From CANLBN01 sp050633525 (lineage in GTDB: Bacteria > Pseudomonadota > Gammaproteobacteria > Pseudomonadales > Cellvibrionaceae): a stretch of DNA of 64,000 bases. Below the pieces are notes generated by a model that saw only the letters and a program-made list of their open reading frames with translations, made no database searches and was not told the origin of the DNA. The translations under genes were made by a program, and so were the position numbers. The DNA lies in NCBI GenBank assembly GCA_050633525.1, contig JBOEGR010000022.1:1-64000 (forward strand), written 5' to 3'. Below, piece by piece: positions 1 through 9,042 of the stretch. Numbering within the stretch: position 1 is the stretch's first letter; the number at the start of each line of letters is the position of its first letter.

Positions 1-688
1 CCATAATACGCGCCCAGTTAATCGAATTGACAGCGACGAGCTGTCGGCCATCCGGTAAAAATGACTGATCACGAAAACTGGCTTTCACCATATTTTGACA
101 ATCATCGAAGTTACCTTCTAAAGCGATATTAAATACGTTATCAGACAATACACTAGTCATCTGTTTGCGTTGCACATCCGAAACGCGTTTGTGAGGGTGT
201 AGAATAAAAATATCAATGTTGTCACAGTGGCGACAACCCTCAATAGCAGCCGACCCTGTATCACCAGAGGTTGCTCCCATTACAACGACTTTTTGCTGTC
301 GCTTTTCTAAAATGTGGTCAAGTAAGTTACCCAAGAACTGTAAGGCAAAATCTTTAAAGGCCAGAGTTGGACCTTGGAATAACTCTAATATCCACTCGTT
401 ATGACCGGTTTGTACTAAGGGTGCAATCGCGTCGTGACGAAAAGTAGAATACGATTTATGGATAATGGCTTTTAAGTCATCATCACTAAGCTCACCATCA
501 ACAAAAGGCGAAATCACTTTAAAAGCCAACTCTTCGTAGCTAAGACCGACCCAAGAAGCAATCTCCTCTTGAGAAAATGTCGGTAAGGTCTCAGGTATGT
601 ACAAACCACCGTCTGTTGCCAAACCCGTTAAAACGACTTCTTCAAAATTTAAGGCAGGCGCTTCACCGCGAGTACTGATATATTTCAC
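1..688 (-). CDS. thrC: Threonine synthase, C-terminus outside window
   Basis: Converts O-phosphohomoserine to threonine (PLP enzyme, cytosol), the last step after Hom. The reverse strand reads from a GTG start (GTG AAA TAT ATC AGT) through the family N-terminus KYISTRGEAP. It continues through the PLP-lysine region (GPTLAFKDFALQFLGN) and the GATSGDTGSAAIEG motif before running off the window edge, so about 229 residues are seen. It lies 117 nt downstream of hom on the same strand, the usual hom-thrC order, and is probably co-transcribed. The GTG start is inferred because no nearer in-frame ATG precedes the conserved N-terminus. Confidence 0.95.
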   Translation of the reverse strand, partial: MKYISTRGEAPALNFEEVVLTGLATDGGLYIPETLPTFSQEEIASWVGLSYEELAFKVISPFVDGELSDDDLKAIIHKSYSTFRHDAIAPLVQTGHNEWILELFQGPTLAFKDFALQFLGNLLDHILEKRQQKVVVMGATSGDTGSAAIEGCRHCDNIDIFILHPHKRVSDVQRKQMTSVLSDNVFNIALEGNFDDCQNMVKASFRDQSFLPDGRQLVAVNSINWARIM

Positions 689-805
689 TTTTTCTATTTA
701 ACCTTTTCTTTAACTTTTAACACTGTATTGTATAGAAACAAATAACATCAGAGAAAATTTCACTCTGACTTCATTTATTTTCCATTCATTTTTTAACTCA
801 CTTTT

Positions 806-2104
806 TTAACCTAACGCTTCTACACGTATTTTTTTCACATCGCCATGAACAAAAGATAAGGCTTCAATCTTTTGAACGGCTTTAAGTAAACTTGCTTCTA
901 CTGATTGATCCGTTAGCAATACGATCTCAGCACAAGTTTCGCCCTCTTCAGGTTCTTCTTGATGCATTGCTTCAATGCCAATACTTTCATCACTCAGCAC
1001 TGTGGTTAACTGTGACAATACCCCAGGTTTATCATCAACAACTAAACGTAAATAATAAGCCGTTTCTACATCGGACATCGGCAATATCGTTTTATCTTCT
1101 ACCTTATCAAAGGCCAACGCAGGAACAGCAGCATTAGCCCCAGAGCTAATATGGCGAGCCACATCAACAATATCGGCAATCACGGCAGAGGCTGTGGGCT
1201 CAGCACCAGCACCAGCACCATAATATAAGGTTGGGCCAACTGCGTCACCTTTGACAACAATGGCGTTCATAACGCCGTTCACATTAGCGATCAGACGCTT
1301 ATCAGGAATCAAAGTGGGATGAACGCGCAACTCCACATCACCGTTTGACTGTCGAGCAATACCGATATGCTTAATACGGTAGCCTAACTTTTTGGCGTAC
1401 TCGATATCCTTGGTTTCAATTTTAGTAATGCCTTCGGTAAATACTTTGTCATATTGCAAAGGCATAGCAAAGGCAAGAGAAGCCAAAATAACCAACTTAT
1501 GAGCGGCATCGATACCTTCGACATCAAAAGTAGGGTCTGCTTCAGCATAACCTAAGTCTTGTGCTTCTTTTAAGACATCGGCAAAATCTCGGTTTTTATC
1601 ACCCATTTCGGTCAAAATAAAGTTGCCAGTACCATTAATAATACCCGCTAACCATTCGATACGATTTGCAGCTAAGCCCTCGCGTAAGGCTTTAATAATA
1701 GGGATACCACCCGCAACAGCTGCCTCATAGGCAACAATGACATTCGCTTGTTTAGCAGCCGCAAAAATTTCATTGCCAAACTCTGCAATCAAGGCCTTGT
1801 TTGCAGTGACAACGTGCTTGCCATGTTGAATAGCTTTTAAGACGAGTTCTTTTGCGACTGTCGTACCACCCACTAGCTCAACGACAATATCAATATCTGG
1901 GTTCTCTGTGACAGCAAAAATGTCACGCACCACATTGGTATTCGAGAGGTCACATTCTGGGTTATCTCGGCGAGCACCAACTTGAGCAATATCGATTTGA
2001 CAACTGGCACGTGAGTCGATCGACTCCTTATTGCGTGTCAGTACATTAAAAGCGCCGCTACCTACTGTTCCTAGGCCACAGATGCCTATTTTTACCGGTT
2101 TCAA
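806..2104 (-). CDS. hom: Homoserine dehydrogenase
   Basis: NAD(P)H-dependent reduction of aspartate semialdehyde to homoserine, the branch point to threonine and methionine. It has an N-terminal Rossmann motif GICGLGTVGSG, the catalytic-domain stretch AGIINGTGNFILTEM and a C-terminal ACT domain (YYLRLVVDDKPGVLSQLT) expected to bind threonine. The frame opens at a TTG at 2137, but a TTG at 2104 follows GGGGAAGA at good spacing and gives the family N-terminus (LKPVKIGICG), so I place the start there (432 aa). It sits between dsbC and thrC on the same strand. No leader peptide or attenuator is visible in the short gap before it. Confidence 0.95.
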   Translation of the reverse strand: MKPVKIGICGLGTVGSGAFNVLTRNKESIDSRASCQIDIAQVGARRDNPECDLSNTNVVRDIFAVTENPDIDIVVELVGGTTVAKELVLKAIQHGKHVVTANKALIAEFGNEIFAAAKQANVIVAYEAAVAGGIPIIKALREGLAANRIEWLAGIINGTGNFILTEMGDKNRDFADVLKEAQDLGYAEADPTFDVEGIDAAHKLVILASLAFAMPLQYDKVFTEGITKIETKDIEYAKKLGYRIKHIGIARQSNGDVELRVHPTLIPDKRLIANVNGVMNAIVVKGDAVGPTLYYGAGAGAEPTASAVIADIVDVARHISSGANAAVPALAFDKVEDKTILPMSDVETAYYLRLVVDDKPGVLSQLTTVLSDESIGIEAMHQEEPEEGETCAEIVLLTDQSVEASLLKAVQKIEALSFVHGDVKKIRVEALG

Positions 2105-2226
2105 AAGGTCTTCCCCATGGAAAATGAAAGGCGGCAACCTTACTAGGCACCGCTACCACTGTCAATCAAAGATGGGGGGATAGAACAGCTTAACGTGAGA
2201 TAAGATGAACAAGGAAATAATGGGAG

Positions 2227-3051
2227 CTAGATACCCATTTCTTTCGCTAAGAAGTCAGGGCTGACCGCACCAGGAATAATACGACCAGACTCTAGTACAA
2301 TAGCCGGTGTACCATTCACTCCGACTTGTTGTCCCAACATATACTGATCAGCGACGGGGTTATTGTCACAGGCCTGCAAGGGCACATTCTCACCCCGCTT
2401 GAATCGATCCATCAGGCTTTGTTTCTCATTAGAACACCATACCGTTGCCAGCTTCTGAGCACTCTTTGAACTCACACCGGCACGAGGGAATGCAAGGTAA
2501 CGCACCTCGATACCCTTTGCTAGCATTGCCGGTAACTGGTTATGTAAACGCCGACAAAAGCCGCAGTCAATATCAGTAAAGACATTCACATAACCTTTAA
2601 CTTCGCCCTTTGGTTTGTATATCACCATATCACTCTTATCAATAGCAGCGATCATCTTGGCTCGTTGAGGAGCAAATGCAAGCTCAGCCTCTTGACGCTC
2701 CTGTTCTTGCAGGTTAACTAAATTGCCTTCTTGCACTTCATACATTTCGCCTGCAATAAGATAACCACCATCACCACTAACAAAAGCCAATTGGCCATTG
2801 ATCTTAATTTGATAAACGCCATCCATAGGAGAGAAGCTGAGGTCTGAAAAAGTCAGTTCTGGCCGTGCTTTTTTCAGCCTTTCTATAATTTGCTTCTCAA
2901 TATCAGCTGGCACACCACCCGAGGATGCTTGATTGTTACTATTGTCAGTAGCCGTCTTCACTAATGGTTGTGCATCCACCACAAAAGACAAAAAGCTCGC
3001 TAAGACGATAGCCATTCCAATGACTTTATTCCTACATTTAATACTCTTCAC
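2227..3051 (-). CDS. dsbC: Periplasmic disulfide isomerase DsbC
   Basis: Thiol:disulfide isomerase/chaperone that reshuffles wrong disulfides in the periplasm. It has a signal peptide (KSIKCRNKVIGMAIVLASFL), a dimerisation domain, then a thioredoxin fold with the active site DCGFC (about residue 163, where Escherichia coli has CGYC). A second cysteine pair (VWC...QAC) matches the structural disulfide of DsbC, and the cis-proline loop GTPA is present. An upstream extension of the frame would bury the signal peptide. A GTG at 3051 preceded by AGAGAG puts the signal peptide at the N-terminus and is preferred. It lies upstream of hom and divergent from xerD, as in pseudomonads apart from orientation. 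Confidence 0.93.
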   Translation of the reverse strand: MKSIKCRNKVIGMAIVLASFLSFVVDAQPLVKTATDNSNNQASSGGVPADIEKQIIERLKKARPELTFSDLSFSPMDGVYQIKINGQLAFVSGDGGYLIAGEMYEVQEGNLVNLQEQERQEAELAFAPQRAKMIAAIDKSDMVIYKPKGEVKGYVNVFTDIDCGFCRRLHNQLPAMLAKGIEVRYLAFPRAGVSSKSAQKLATVWCSNEKQSLMDRFKRGENVPLQACDNNPVADQYMLGQQVGVNGTPAIVLESGRIIPGAVSPDFLAKEMGI

Positions 3052-3305
3052 TACATTTAACTCTCTAGGGTTACTGTTTTTAAATAATGCGATTAAGATA
3101 TCCACTATTTTATACGGTGTGCTTTGGAGCAATAATTGCCCACAAAGTTCCGATAAGGGCCCTTTCGAACCTTACCTTTTTAAAATAGCCATCAAAACGA
3201 GTAAAGCAATCGCTTGACTATTATCTGCTGCCATTTGAGTATACGACAAAGATTCGCCAATGATGCAATCATGATGCTTATTATCCCTTACGCAAGACCA
3301 ATTTT

Positions 3306-4214
3306 GTGACATATACCCAAATAAACCAAGAATTAATCGAGCAGTTTGAGCAGGCACTTTGGCTAGAAAAAGGCTTAAGTGACAATACGATTGCGGCTTA
3401 TCGACGTGATTTGACGGGTTTTTACAAGGCTGTAGACAAACCCTTAGTCGATGTCAGTCACATCGATGTTCAATCACATTTGGCTGAGCGATTTCAAAAA
3501 AAGCTTTCGTCACGCTCTACGGCACGTTTCTTGTCTTGCTTACGAGGATTTTATCAGTATCTCGTTAGAGAAAATAAAGTCCAAGAAAACCCGACCCAGT
3601 CTATTGATAATCCCTCCCTTGGCAGACCTTTGCCAAAATCTCTCACCGAACAAGACGTCGAATGCTTATTGAAAGCGCCTATCGATAATCACTCTAGCGG
3701 CGAAGATCCGATTGGCTTAAGGGATAAAGCGATGCTTGAGGTCATCTATGCCTGTGGGTTGCGAGTGAGCGAGCTAGTAGAATTAAAGATGTCAGAAATC
3801 AACCTGAGGCAAGGTGTACTTCGTGTCTTTGGCAAGGGCGGCAAAGAGCGCCTAGTCCCTCTAGGTGAGGAAGCTATTAGCTGGCTAGAGAAATACCTTA
3901 AGGAAAGCCGGAACGATATACTAAAAGGAAAAGCGAGCGATATCATCTTCCCAAGTAATCGAGGTCAAGCAATGACACGCCAAACCTTTTGGCATCGAGT
4001 AAAACATTGGGCAAACGTGGCCGGAATATCAAAACCCTTATCGCCTCACACTCTGAGACATGCTTTTGCAACTCACCTACTCAATCATGGAGCCGACTTA
4101 AGGGTGGTACAACTGCTGCTCGGGCATAGCGATCTATCAACAACCCAAATCTATACTCACGTGGCCCAAGCAAGGCTACAAGAACTGCATAGCCAACACC
4201 ACCCTAGGGGCTGA
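3306..4214 (+). CDS. xerD: Tyrosine recombinase XerD
   Basis: Site-specific recombinase that acts with XerC at dif to resolve chromosome dimers. The 302 aa length is typical. An N-terminal SAM-like core-binding domain (EKGLSDNTIAAYRRDL) precedes the catalytic domain. All catalytic residues are visible: Arg in YACGLRVSEL, Lys in GKGGKERLVPL, HxxR in SPHTLRHAFATHLL, His in LLGHSDLSTT and the nucleophilic Tyr in TQIYTHV. The start is GTG (3306) with only a weak ribosome site. Divergent from dsbC. Being alone, conserved and full length, it is the housekeeping XerD rather than a phage or integron integrase. Confidence 0.95.
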   Translation: MTYTQINQELIEQFEQALWLEKGLSDNTIAAYRRDLTGFYKAVDKPLVDVSHIDVQSHLAERFQKKLSSRSTARFLSCLRGFYQYLVRENKVQENPTQSIDNPSLGRPLPKSLTEQDVECLLKAPIDNHSSGEDPIGLRDKAMLEVIYACGLRVSELVELKMSEINLRQGVLRVFGKGGKERLVPLGEEAISWLEKYLKESRNDILKGKASDIIFPSNRGQAMTRQTFWHRVKHWANVAGISKPLSPHTLRHAFATHLLNHGADLRVVQLLLGHSDLSTTQIYTHVAQARLQELHSQHHPRG

Positions 4215-4291
4215 TAAATCCTGATTAAGCTCGAAGGAAGTTTGCACAGTTAATCGTATTTTAGTAACGCCCTGAAAAGTTCATCCTACGA

Positions 4292-4453
4292 CCGCCAAGG
4301 AAGGCGGAAGTGCCGGTTATGCAGGAGCATTTACCGGCCCGTACTCCTGTCACGCCCCGCTCAAAGGTCATGGATGACCTGAATGCCAGAATGGTTTGGA
4401 ACACTTTCTGGCCCAGCATCCATGCGCCCGCNNGGATACCGTACATCCTGTAC
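4292..4453. repeat. Tandem multi-hairpin repeat element (contains nn)
   Basis: A noncoding stretch composed almost wholly of consecutive perfect short inverted repeats: CCGCC/GGCGG (4292-4307), GCCGGT/ACCGGC (4312-4338, with ATGC/GCAT nested inside), AGGTCAT-GG-ATGACCT (4365-4380), GCCAGAA/TTCTGGC (4385-4412), ATCCATGCG-CC-CGCnnGGAT (4418-4437) and GTACA-TCC-TGTAC (4441-4453). The unresolved nn falls in one stem; pairing predicts AT there. The structure resembles REP/MITE-type dispersed elements. It lies between xerD and rplS, next to a terminator. The 64-codon reverse frame across it is treated as spurious. Confidence 0.75.
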
Positions 4454-4455
4454 AT

Positions 4456-4492
4456 AAAAAAGCCGGAGTTGATTGCTCAACTCCGGCTTTTA
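4456..4492. terminator. Bidirectional rho-independent terminator
   Basis: Perfect 12-bp stem AGCCGGAGTTGA / TCAACTCCGGCT with loop TTGC, flanked by an A-tract on the left and TTTTATTT on the right. It can therefore stop both the rplS operon (reverse) and xerD (forward). Confidence 0.9.
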
Positions 4493-4508
4493 TTTAAAAC
4501 GGTAAAAC

Positions 4509-4859
4509 TTAACTTAACTTTTCTTTAATACGTGCCGCACGTCCAGTTAATTCGCGCAAGTAGTAAAGCTTCGCTTGACGCACATCACCGCGACGCTTAA
4601 CAGTAATACTGTCAATCAACGGGCTGTGTAATTGGAAAGTACGCTCTACACCAACACCATGGCTGATTTTGCGCACAGTAAAGGCTGAGTTTAATCCACG
4701 ATTACGCTTACCGATCACAACACCTTCATATGCCTGTAAACGCTCACGAGTACCTTCCTTTACTTTAACCTGTACAACAACAGTGTCACCAGGTGAAAAT
4801 GGTGGCACATCAGTTTTAATTTGTTCTTTATCCAATTCTTGGATGATTTTGTTAGTCAT
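4509..4859 (-). CDS. rplS: 50S ribosomal protein L19
   Basis: Large-subunit protein at the 30S-50S interface. 116 aa beginning MTNKIIQELDKEQ, with the family segments FSPGDTVVVQVKVKEG, RLQAYEGVVIGKRNRGLNSAFTVRK and GVGVERTFQLHSP. The ATG at 4859 follows GAGGAAAACTC, so the longer upstream frame is not used. Last gene of the rpsP-rimM-trmD-rplS operon and followed by a strong terminator. Confidence 0.97.
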   Translation of the reverse strand: MTNKIIQELDKEQIKTDVPPFSPGDTVVVQVKVKEGTRERLQAYEGVVIGKRNRGLNSAFTVRKISHGVGVERTFQLHSPLIDSITVKRRGDVRQAKLYYLRELTGRAARIKEKLS

Positions 4860-4921
4860 TGAGTTTTCCTCATTGCATCGAGTGTGTAGCTTCACAGCTA
4901 GGTCGTTAAATATAGTAATTC

Positions 4922-5800
4922 TTACTTGTTACTGTCTTCAGGGTTAGCATTTGATGCTTTAAAAGCATCTATCAAGCTCTGTTGATCAGCCGTTAATTCT
5001 ATGTTCTCTAATAACTCTGGCCGCCTTAACCACGTGCGACCTAGAGATTGCTGCAATCGCCATTGCTCTATGTCTGCATGGTTACCAGACAACAATACCG
5101 GCGGTACTCGTTGCCCTCGGTAATCCTCGGGTCTCGTATAGTGTGGGCAATCAAGCAAGCCATGACTAAACGAATCTTGATCTGCTGAATCGCTGTGACC
5201 TAAGGCCTCTGGTAACAACCTGATCATTGCATCCATTAATACCATAGCGGGAAGTTCTCCCCCACTCAGCACATAATCTCCAACTGACCATTCTTCATCA
5301 ATTTCCGCTTCTAACAAGCGTTCATCGATACCTTCATAACGGCCCGCGATGAGAACGATATTTCGATAGTCGTCGCTCTTTGCTAAAACACCAACTTGTT
5401 CTTGCTTTAACAATTTCCCCTGAGGGGACAGATAAATCACTTTGATATCGTGAGTGCTGGCACCTGCAGTGTCCTCTGCCGTTTTTACCGCTTCACCTAA
5501 TATCCAAGCTTTTGCATCTGCAATCGCTTTTTGTAATGGCTCTATTTTCATTACCATCCCTGGGCCTCCGCCGTAGGGACGATCATCGACCGTTTGGTGA
5601 CGGTCGGTCGTAAAATCTCTAGGGTTGCTGAAATAAAGCTCAATCAAACCCTTTTCTATTGCACGGCTTGTAATGCCATAATCTGTCAATGCGCTAAACA
5701 TCTCAGGGAATAACGTGACTATTGCCGTTTTTCTGGCAACTTTTCTAGATGCTTCTTGCTTTAAATCGCTAGAATCATCTGCTTTAACCGTGTTATTCAT
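4922..5800 (-). CDS. trmD: tRNA (guanine-N1)-methyltransferase
   Basis: SPOUT-class methyltransferase that makes m1G37 in tRNAs. The core begins about residue 25 (KTAIVTLFPEMFSALTDYGI). It has the knotted AdoMet-binding region (YLSPQGKLL, LIAGRYEGIDERL, EEWSVGDYVLSGGELPAM) and GGGPGMVMK. At 292 aa it is longer than usual (about 250) because of a charged N-terminal extension of about 24 residues (DDSSDLKQEASRK); no downstream ATG lies nearer the core. Third gene of the rpsP operon. The ribosome site before the ATG is weak. Confidence 0.95.
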   Translation of the reverse strand: MNNTVKADDSSDLKQEASRKVARKTAIVTLFPEMFSALTDYGITSRAIEKGLIELYFSNPRDFTTDRHQTVDDRPYGGGPGMVMKIEPLQKAIADAKAWILGEAVKTAEDTAGASTHDIKVIYLSPQGKLLKQEQVGVLAKSDDYRNIVLIAGRYEGIDERLLEAEIDEEWSVGDYVLSGGELPAMVLMDAMIRLLPEALGHSDSADQDSFSHGLLDCPHYTRPEDYRGQRVPPVLLSGNHADIEQWRLQQSLGRTWLRRPELLENIELTADQQSLIDAFKASNANPEDSNK

Positions 5801-5837
5801 ATGTCACAGCCATATGCAATAGATATTTTGCAGAAAA

Positions 5838-6365
5838 CTAAAATTCAGGATCCCAATCAACTGCAATTATTTTTTGCTCAAGATCGATAGATGTCACAAA
5901 TTGACCTAGCACATAAGGAACCAAACGTTCCGATTGATCAATACTGTTTTCATCGCCCAATACTACCAATACATCATTTGCACCGGTGGGTAGTATTTTC
6001 TTAACCAAGCCAAGATCAGCTTCAATACCATTGTAGGTACTCACCACCCTGCAGTCTTGCAACTGGTGCCAATAGTAGTTGCCTTCCTCTAGCTCAGGTA
6101 ACAGCGACTTTTCAATCGCAATAGACACTGGGCAGAGCATTTCAGCTTGGGTTCGATCTTCAATTCCTTTTATTCGGGCAACAAAGCCCTTCCCTTGCAC
6201 TCTCCACTCAAGCAACTCAGTAGGTTTGACACCGTGCTTAGTCTTTAAATACCAGGGTTGATAAGTGAAGAGATTGGTAGCTGGTTCTGTCTGGGAGTGA
6301 ATTTTTACCCACCCTTTAATTCCATGGGGAGATGATACCTTCCCCACATCAATCAAGTTAGACAT
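5838..6365 (-). CDS. rimM: Ribosome maturation factor RimM
   Basis: 30S assembly factor that binds S19 and acts on the 16S 3' domain. It starts MSNLIDVGKVSSPHGIKGWVKIHS, the typical RimM N-terminal beta-barrel, and ends in a PRC-barrel with NDVLVVLGDE, LVPYVLGQFVTSID and DWDPEF. The frame extends three codons upstream to a TTG, but the ATG at 6365 gives the family N-terminus (175 aa). Sits between rpsP and trmD. Confidence 0.95.
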   Translation of the reverse strand: MSNLIDVGKVSSPHGIKGWVKIHSQTEPATNLFTYQPWYLKTKHGVKPTELLEWRVQGKGFVARIKGIEDRTQAEMLCPVSIAIEKSLLPELEEGNYYWHQLQDCRVVSTYNGIEADLGLVKKILPTGANDVLVVLGDENSIDQSERLVPYVLGQFVTSIDLEQKIIAVDWDPEF

Positions 6366-6405
6366 ACCAGCCAACCAGCACTAACTAAATATAAACAAGC
6401 GATAA

Positions 6406-6657
6406 TTAAGCTGCTGCTTTTGCTTGGTCTTTTAGCAATTTAGCAACGCGCTCAGATAGCTGTGCGCCTTGAGACACCCAGTACTGAATGCGGTCATTAT
6501 CAGTGCGCAAACGCTCTTCTTGGCCGCGAGCAACTGGATTAAAGAATCCAACACGCTCAATGAAACGACCATCACGAGCCTTACGGCTGTCAGTAACAGT
6601 TAGATGATAAAAAGGACGCTTCTTTGAACCGCCACGAGATAGACGAATGGTAACCAT
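6406..6657 (-). CDS. rpsP: 30S ribosomal protein S16
   Basis: 83 aa, starting MVTIRLSRGGSKKRPFYHLT with SRKARDGRFIERVGFFNP, diagnostic of S16. First gene of the rpsP-rimM-trmD-rplS operon. The 225-nt region upstream (6658-6882) must hold the operon promoter, but I could not assign it confidently. Confidence 0.97.
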   Translation of the reverse strand: MVTIRLSRGGSKKRPFYHLTVTDSRKARDGRFIERVGFFNPVARGQEERLRTDNDRIQYWVSQGAQLSERVAKLLKDQAKAAA

Positions 6658-6882
6658 ACTGGCTTGTATCCTATCGGTTTTCGATTAACAGTATTGCCTC
6701 ACGGCAAGACAAATTCTACGCCGCTTGCTATTTAACAACCGGCTTTCAAGGTATAAATTCACATTATCTAGGCAAGGAATGCCAGATAAGAAGGCGGCGG
6801 ATTATACGGGAAAATAAAATCATTGTATAGGCGTTAATACGCTTTAAATCAACCGTTCCTGATTAAAGCGTCGCTATTTTTA

Positions 6883-7293
6883 TTAAGGTAGTAATATCGA
6901 CCAACCCTGTGAACGCAAGGCCTCGGCCAGATTTGGGGCATTGGTAATCAATAATGTCCCATCAGCATCCTGTAACTCCGCATATTCATCATTAGTAAAC
7001 TTACTAAAATCACGTGGCCCATAGGTTAGCGTGGTCCCCAAGCGCAGGTTCGGCTGCCAACTATGTACCCTATTCTTGCCGGTTGCCAAAGCAAACTCGG
7101 CATAACGGTAATTCTTCTCAATTGAGTTCATCACCGCTCTCACCTCTGGCCACTTTGCCCTCATACCAAAAGAAGCGTCTAAACCCACAAACAGGCGCTG
7201 AGGGTTAAGGCTAAAATAGATATGCGTAGCAGCACCTAAACCACCATAAGTAAGCACGACTAACAACAACCAAATAGCAAATGGCTTTTTCAC
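6883..7293 (-). CDS. Small membrane-anchored protein with VWA-like remnant
   Basis: 136 aa, not a family I recognise. One N-terminal membrane anchor (FAIWLLLVVLTYGGLGAATH) is followed by a soluble domain opening FVGLDASFGMRAKWPEVRAV. This resembles the first strand of a von Willebrand A domain with the DxSxS motif degraded to DASFG. A later stretch ADGTLLITNAPNLAEAL resembles a VWA strand. It follows the VWA lipoprotein gene by 13 nt and closes the TelA operon, so a role with that protein is likely. Metal binding is not expected from the sequence. Confidence 0.7.
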   Translation of the reverse strand: MKKPFAIWLLLVVLTYGGLGAATHIYFSLNPQRLFVGLDASFGMRAKWPEVRAVMNSIEKNYRYAEFALATGKNRVHSWQPNLRLGTTLTYGPRDFSKFTNDEYAELQDADGTLLITNAPNLAEALRSQGWSILLP

Positions 7294-7306
7294 TTTTAAA
7301 AATTAC

Positions 7307-9004
7307 CTACATTTGAGCATTTAATAAAGAGCCAATGGCATAAGCCACATTGCCTTCCTCTGCCTTTGTGGTGGATGCTTCGACAAGTGATGATAAGTTT
7401 TTAAGTTCATCAATTTGGGCAGCATAAGCAATACTATACACCGGAATACGTAAAGCTGAGATCATCTCATCCACATCGTCAAAATTAAAACCACGATTGG
7501 TCTCACCATCGGTCAAGACAAATAATAGTGGCTTGGTAGAAGGGTCCGCAGCAATAGCGTCTAAAAGTACCGACAACGATACTAATATACCGTTGTACAT
7601 GGCAGTTCCACCCCCAGCATCTAAATCTTCAACTGCGGCATAAAAAGAAGACTTATGTATTAGATTAAAGGGTTGCGGCGGTAGAGAAACGTTAACCACA
7701 TCAGAAAAAGTAACAAGGCCAATCTTATTATCGGTGGAAATAAAATCACTGCCACTCAAAAGTGCTTTTCTTAACGCTTTGATTCGCTGCCCACTCATGG
7801 AACCCGATACATCGGCTAAGAATACAGCGGTGACCGTTCGACCAGCATCTTTTTTATCTTTCCAAATTTTTTGCGCAGCGATTAAATCGCTACCTGCAGG
7901 GTAGTCATAGGCTGATTTGTAATCATTCAAACCATCGAACCCATATTGCTTAATTTTGGCTTTAGATTGCGGGCGCTGTAAGTAGGCAGAAAATTTATTC
8001 AACACTTCTAACTGCCCTTCAGATACATCGCCCACAGCATACAAAGGGTTGTCGTGACGAATACCAAAAGGGATAAATTCATATTCATTCGTCATAGACG
8101 GTTTGGCACGCACAAACGTTTGATACTCCATAACGAAAGCGTCTAAGGCACCGTTGTTACTCACTGAGTCGCGCATTTGCAGGGTTGTCATTGCAACGAA
8201 AGGGATACCACGCTGGAAGCTTTCAAATGCACTCACTACTTCAGAACGCAACATATCGCCACCTTCATCACCAACAAATGCATCCAATACCGACACTAAA
8301 AAATTTAAGCCAGTACTACTAGCATAAGGATTGGTATAGCCCATCACTAAGCGGCCTTGAACGACCGCATCAATAATATTTTTGACTGAAAGTTCGGGAT
8401 AATTTTCACGTAAACGTTTCGCGACTGTTTTTTTCATGACAACGCCGGCTACATTGCCAACGGTGCGCTCTGTAATGGCTTTTGTTGAAATACCGTGCCC
8501 TTCAATTAACTTAAGCCAGAGGTGATTGGAGGGAGAAAAAGCCTGAGGAACGTACTTACTTGAAGCAATAAACTGAGCACCTGTTCCCGACGCAATTTTT
8601 CGGATCGACACTTGGGCGATCTTTCCTGAGCTCAAACGTTGGCGGCTCTGATTAAATGTAATTGCGGCATCACGCATCCAACCATCATCACCTTCGCCTG
8701 ACTTTTCAGTAGAAACAAATATTTCTACTTGCTCCGCACCACCTGTAACCGGAGTCGCAACCAAAGGATATTCACTTATATCAGGCAAGGTGCTCATCAA
8801 ATTTGTTTTGGTTAACTGAATATTAGCGCGCCGCTGTACAAATTGCTGCGTCCATTCGACATCTGTTAACAAGTCATCCAATTCTTTAACTGCTTTCTCT
8901 CGTGTCATTGGCTTACCAATACCGGTATCACAAGCTGAAATAAGCGCAGCAGACAGTAAAGCGATGATGGTTAAGACAGTGGTCTTAGATAAGAATTTTC
9001 TCAT
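7307..9004 (-). CDS. Lipoprotein with substrate-binding-like and VWA domains
   Basis: 565 aa. Signal peptide with lipobox (LLSAALISAC, Cys about residue 25), so lipid-anchored outside the inner membrane. The middle (about 70-370) resembles a periplasmic solute-binding fold (VEIFVSTEKSGEGDDG, YVPQAFSPSNHLWLKL, VMGYTNPYASSTGLNFL). The C-terminal 180 residues form a VWA domain with an intact MIDAS: DVSGS, the Thr in GGGTAMYNG and the Asp in VLTDGETN, so metal-dependent ligand binding is expected. Middle of the TelA operon. The substrate or partner cannot be read from the sequence. Confidence 0.85.
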   Translation of the reverse strand: MRKFLSKTTVLTIIALLSAALISACDTGIGKPMTREKAVKELDDLLTDVEWTQQFVQRRANIQLTKTNLMSTLPDISEYPLVATPVTGGAEQVEIFVSTEKSGEGDDGWMRDAAITFNQSRQRLSSGKIAQVSIRKIASGTGAQFIASSKYVPQAFSPSNHLWLKLIEGHGISTKAITERTVGNVAGVVMKKTVAKRLRENYPELSVKNIIDAVVQGRLVMGYTNPYASSTGLNFLVSVLDAFVGDEGGDMLRSEVVSAFESFQRGIPFVAMTTLQMRDSVSNNGALDAFVMEYQTFVRAKPSMTNEYEFIPFGIRHDNPLYAVGDVSEGQLEVLNKFSAYLQRPQSKAKIKQYGFDGLNDYKSAYDYPAGSDLIAAQKIWKDKKDAGRTVTAVFLADVSGSMSGQRIKALRKALLSGSDFISTDNKIGLVTFSDVVNVSLPPQPFNLIHKSSFYAAVEDLDAGGGTAMYNGILVSLSVLLDAIAADPSTKPLLFVLTDGETNRGFNFDDVDEMISALRIPVYSIAYAAQIDELKNLSSLVEASTTKAEEGNVAYAIGSLLNAQM

Positions 9005-9042
9005 GATACATTCCTATTATTTTCTATTATTTCCAATAAATA

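Noticed and set aside
3172..3357. 61-codon reverse frame between dsbC and xerD
   Set aside because: Overlaps the xerD start on the other strand and has no conserved sequence.
4261..4455. 64-codon reverse frame between xerD and rplS
   Set aside because: Made entirely of hairpin repeats and crosses the nn bases; no ribosome site.
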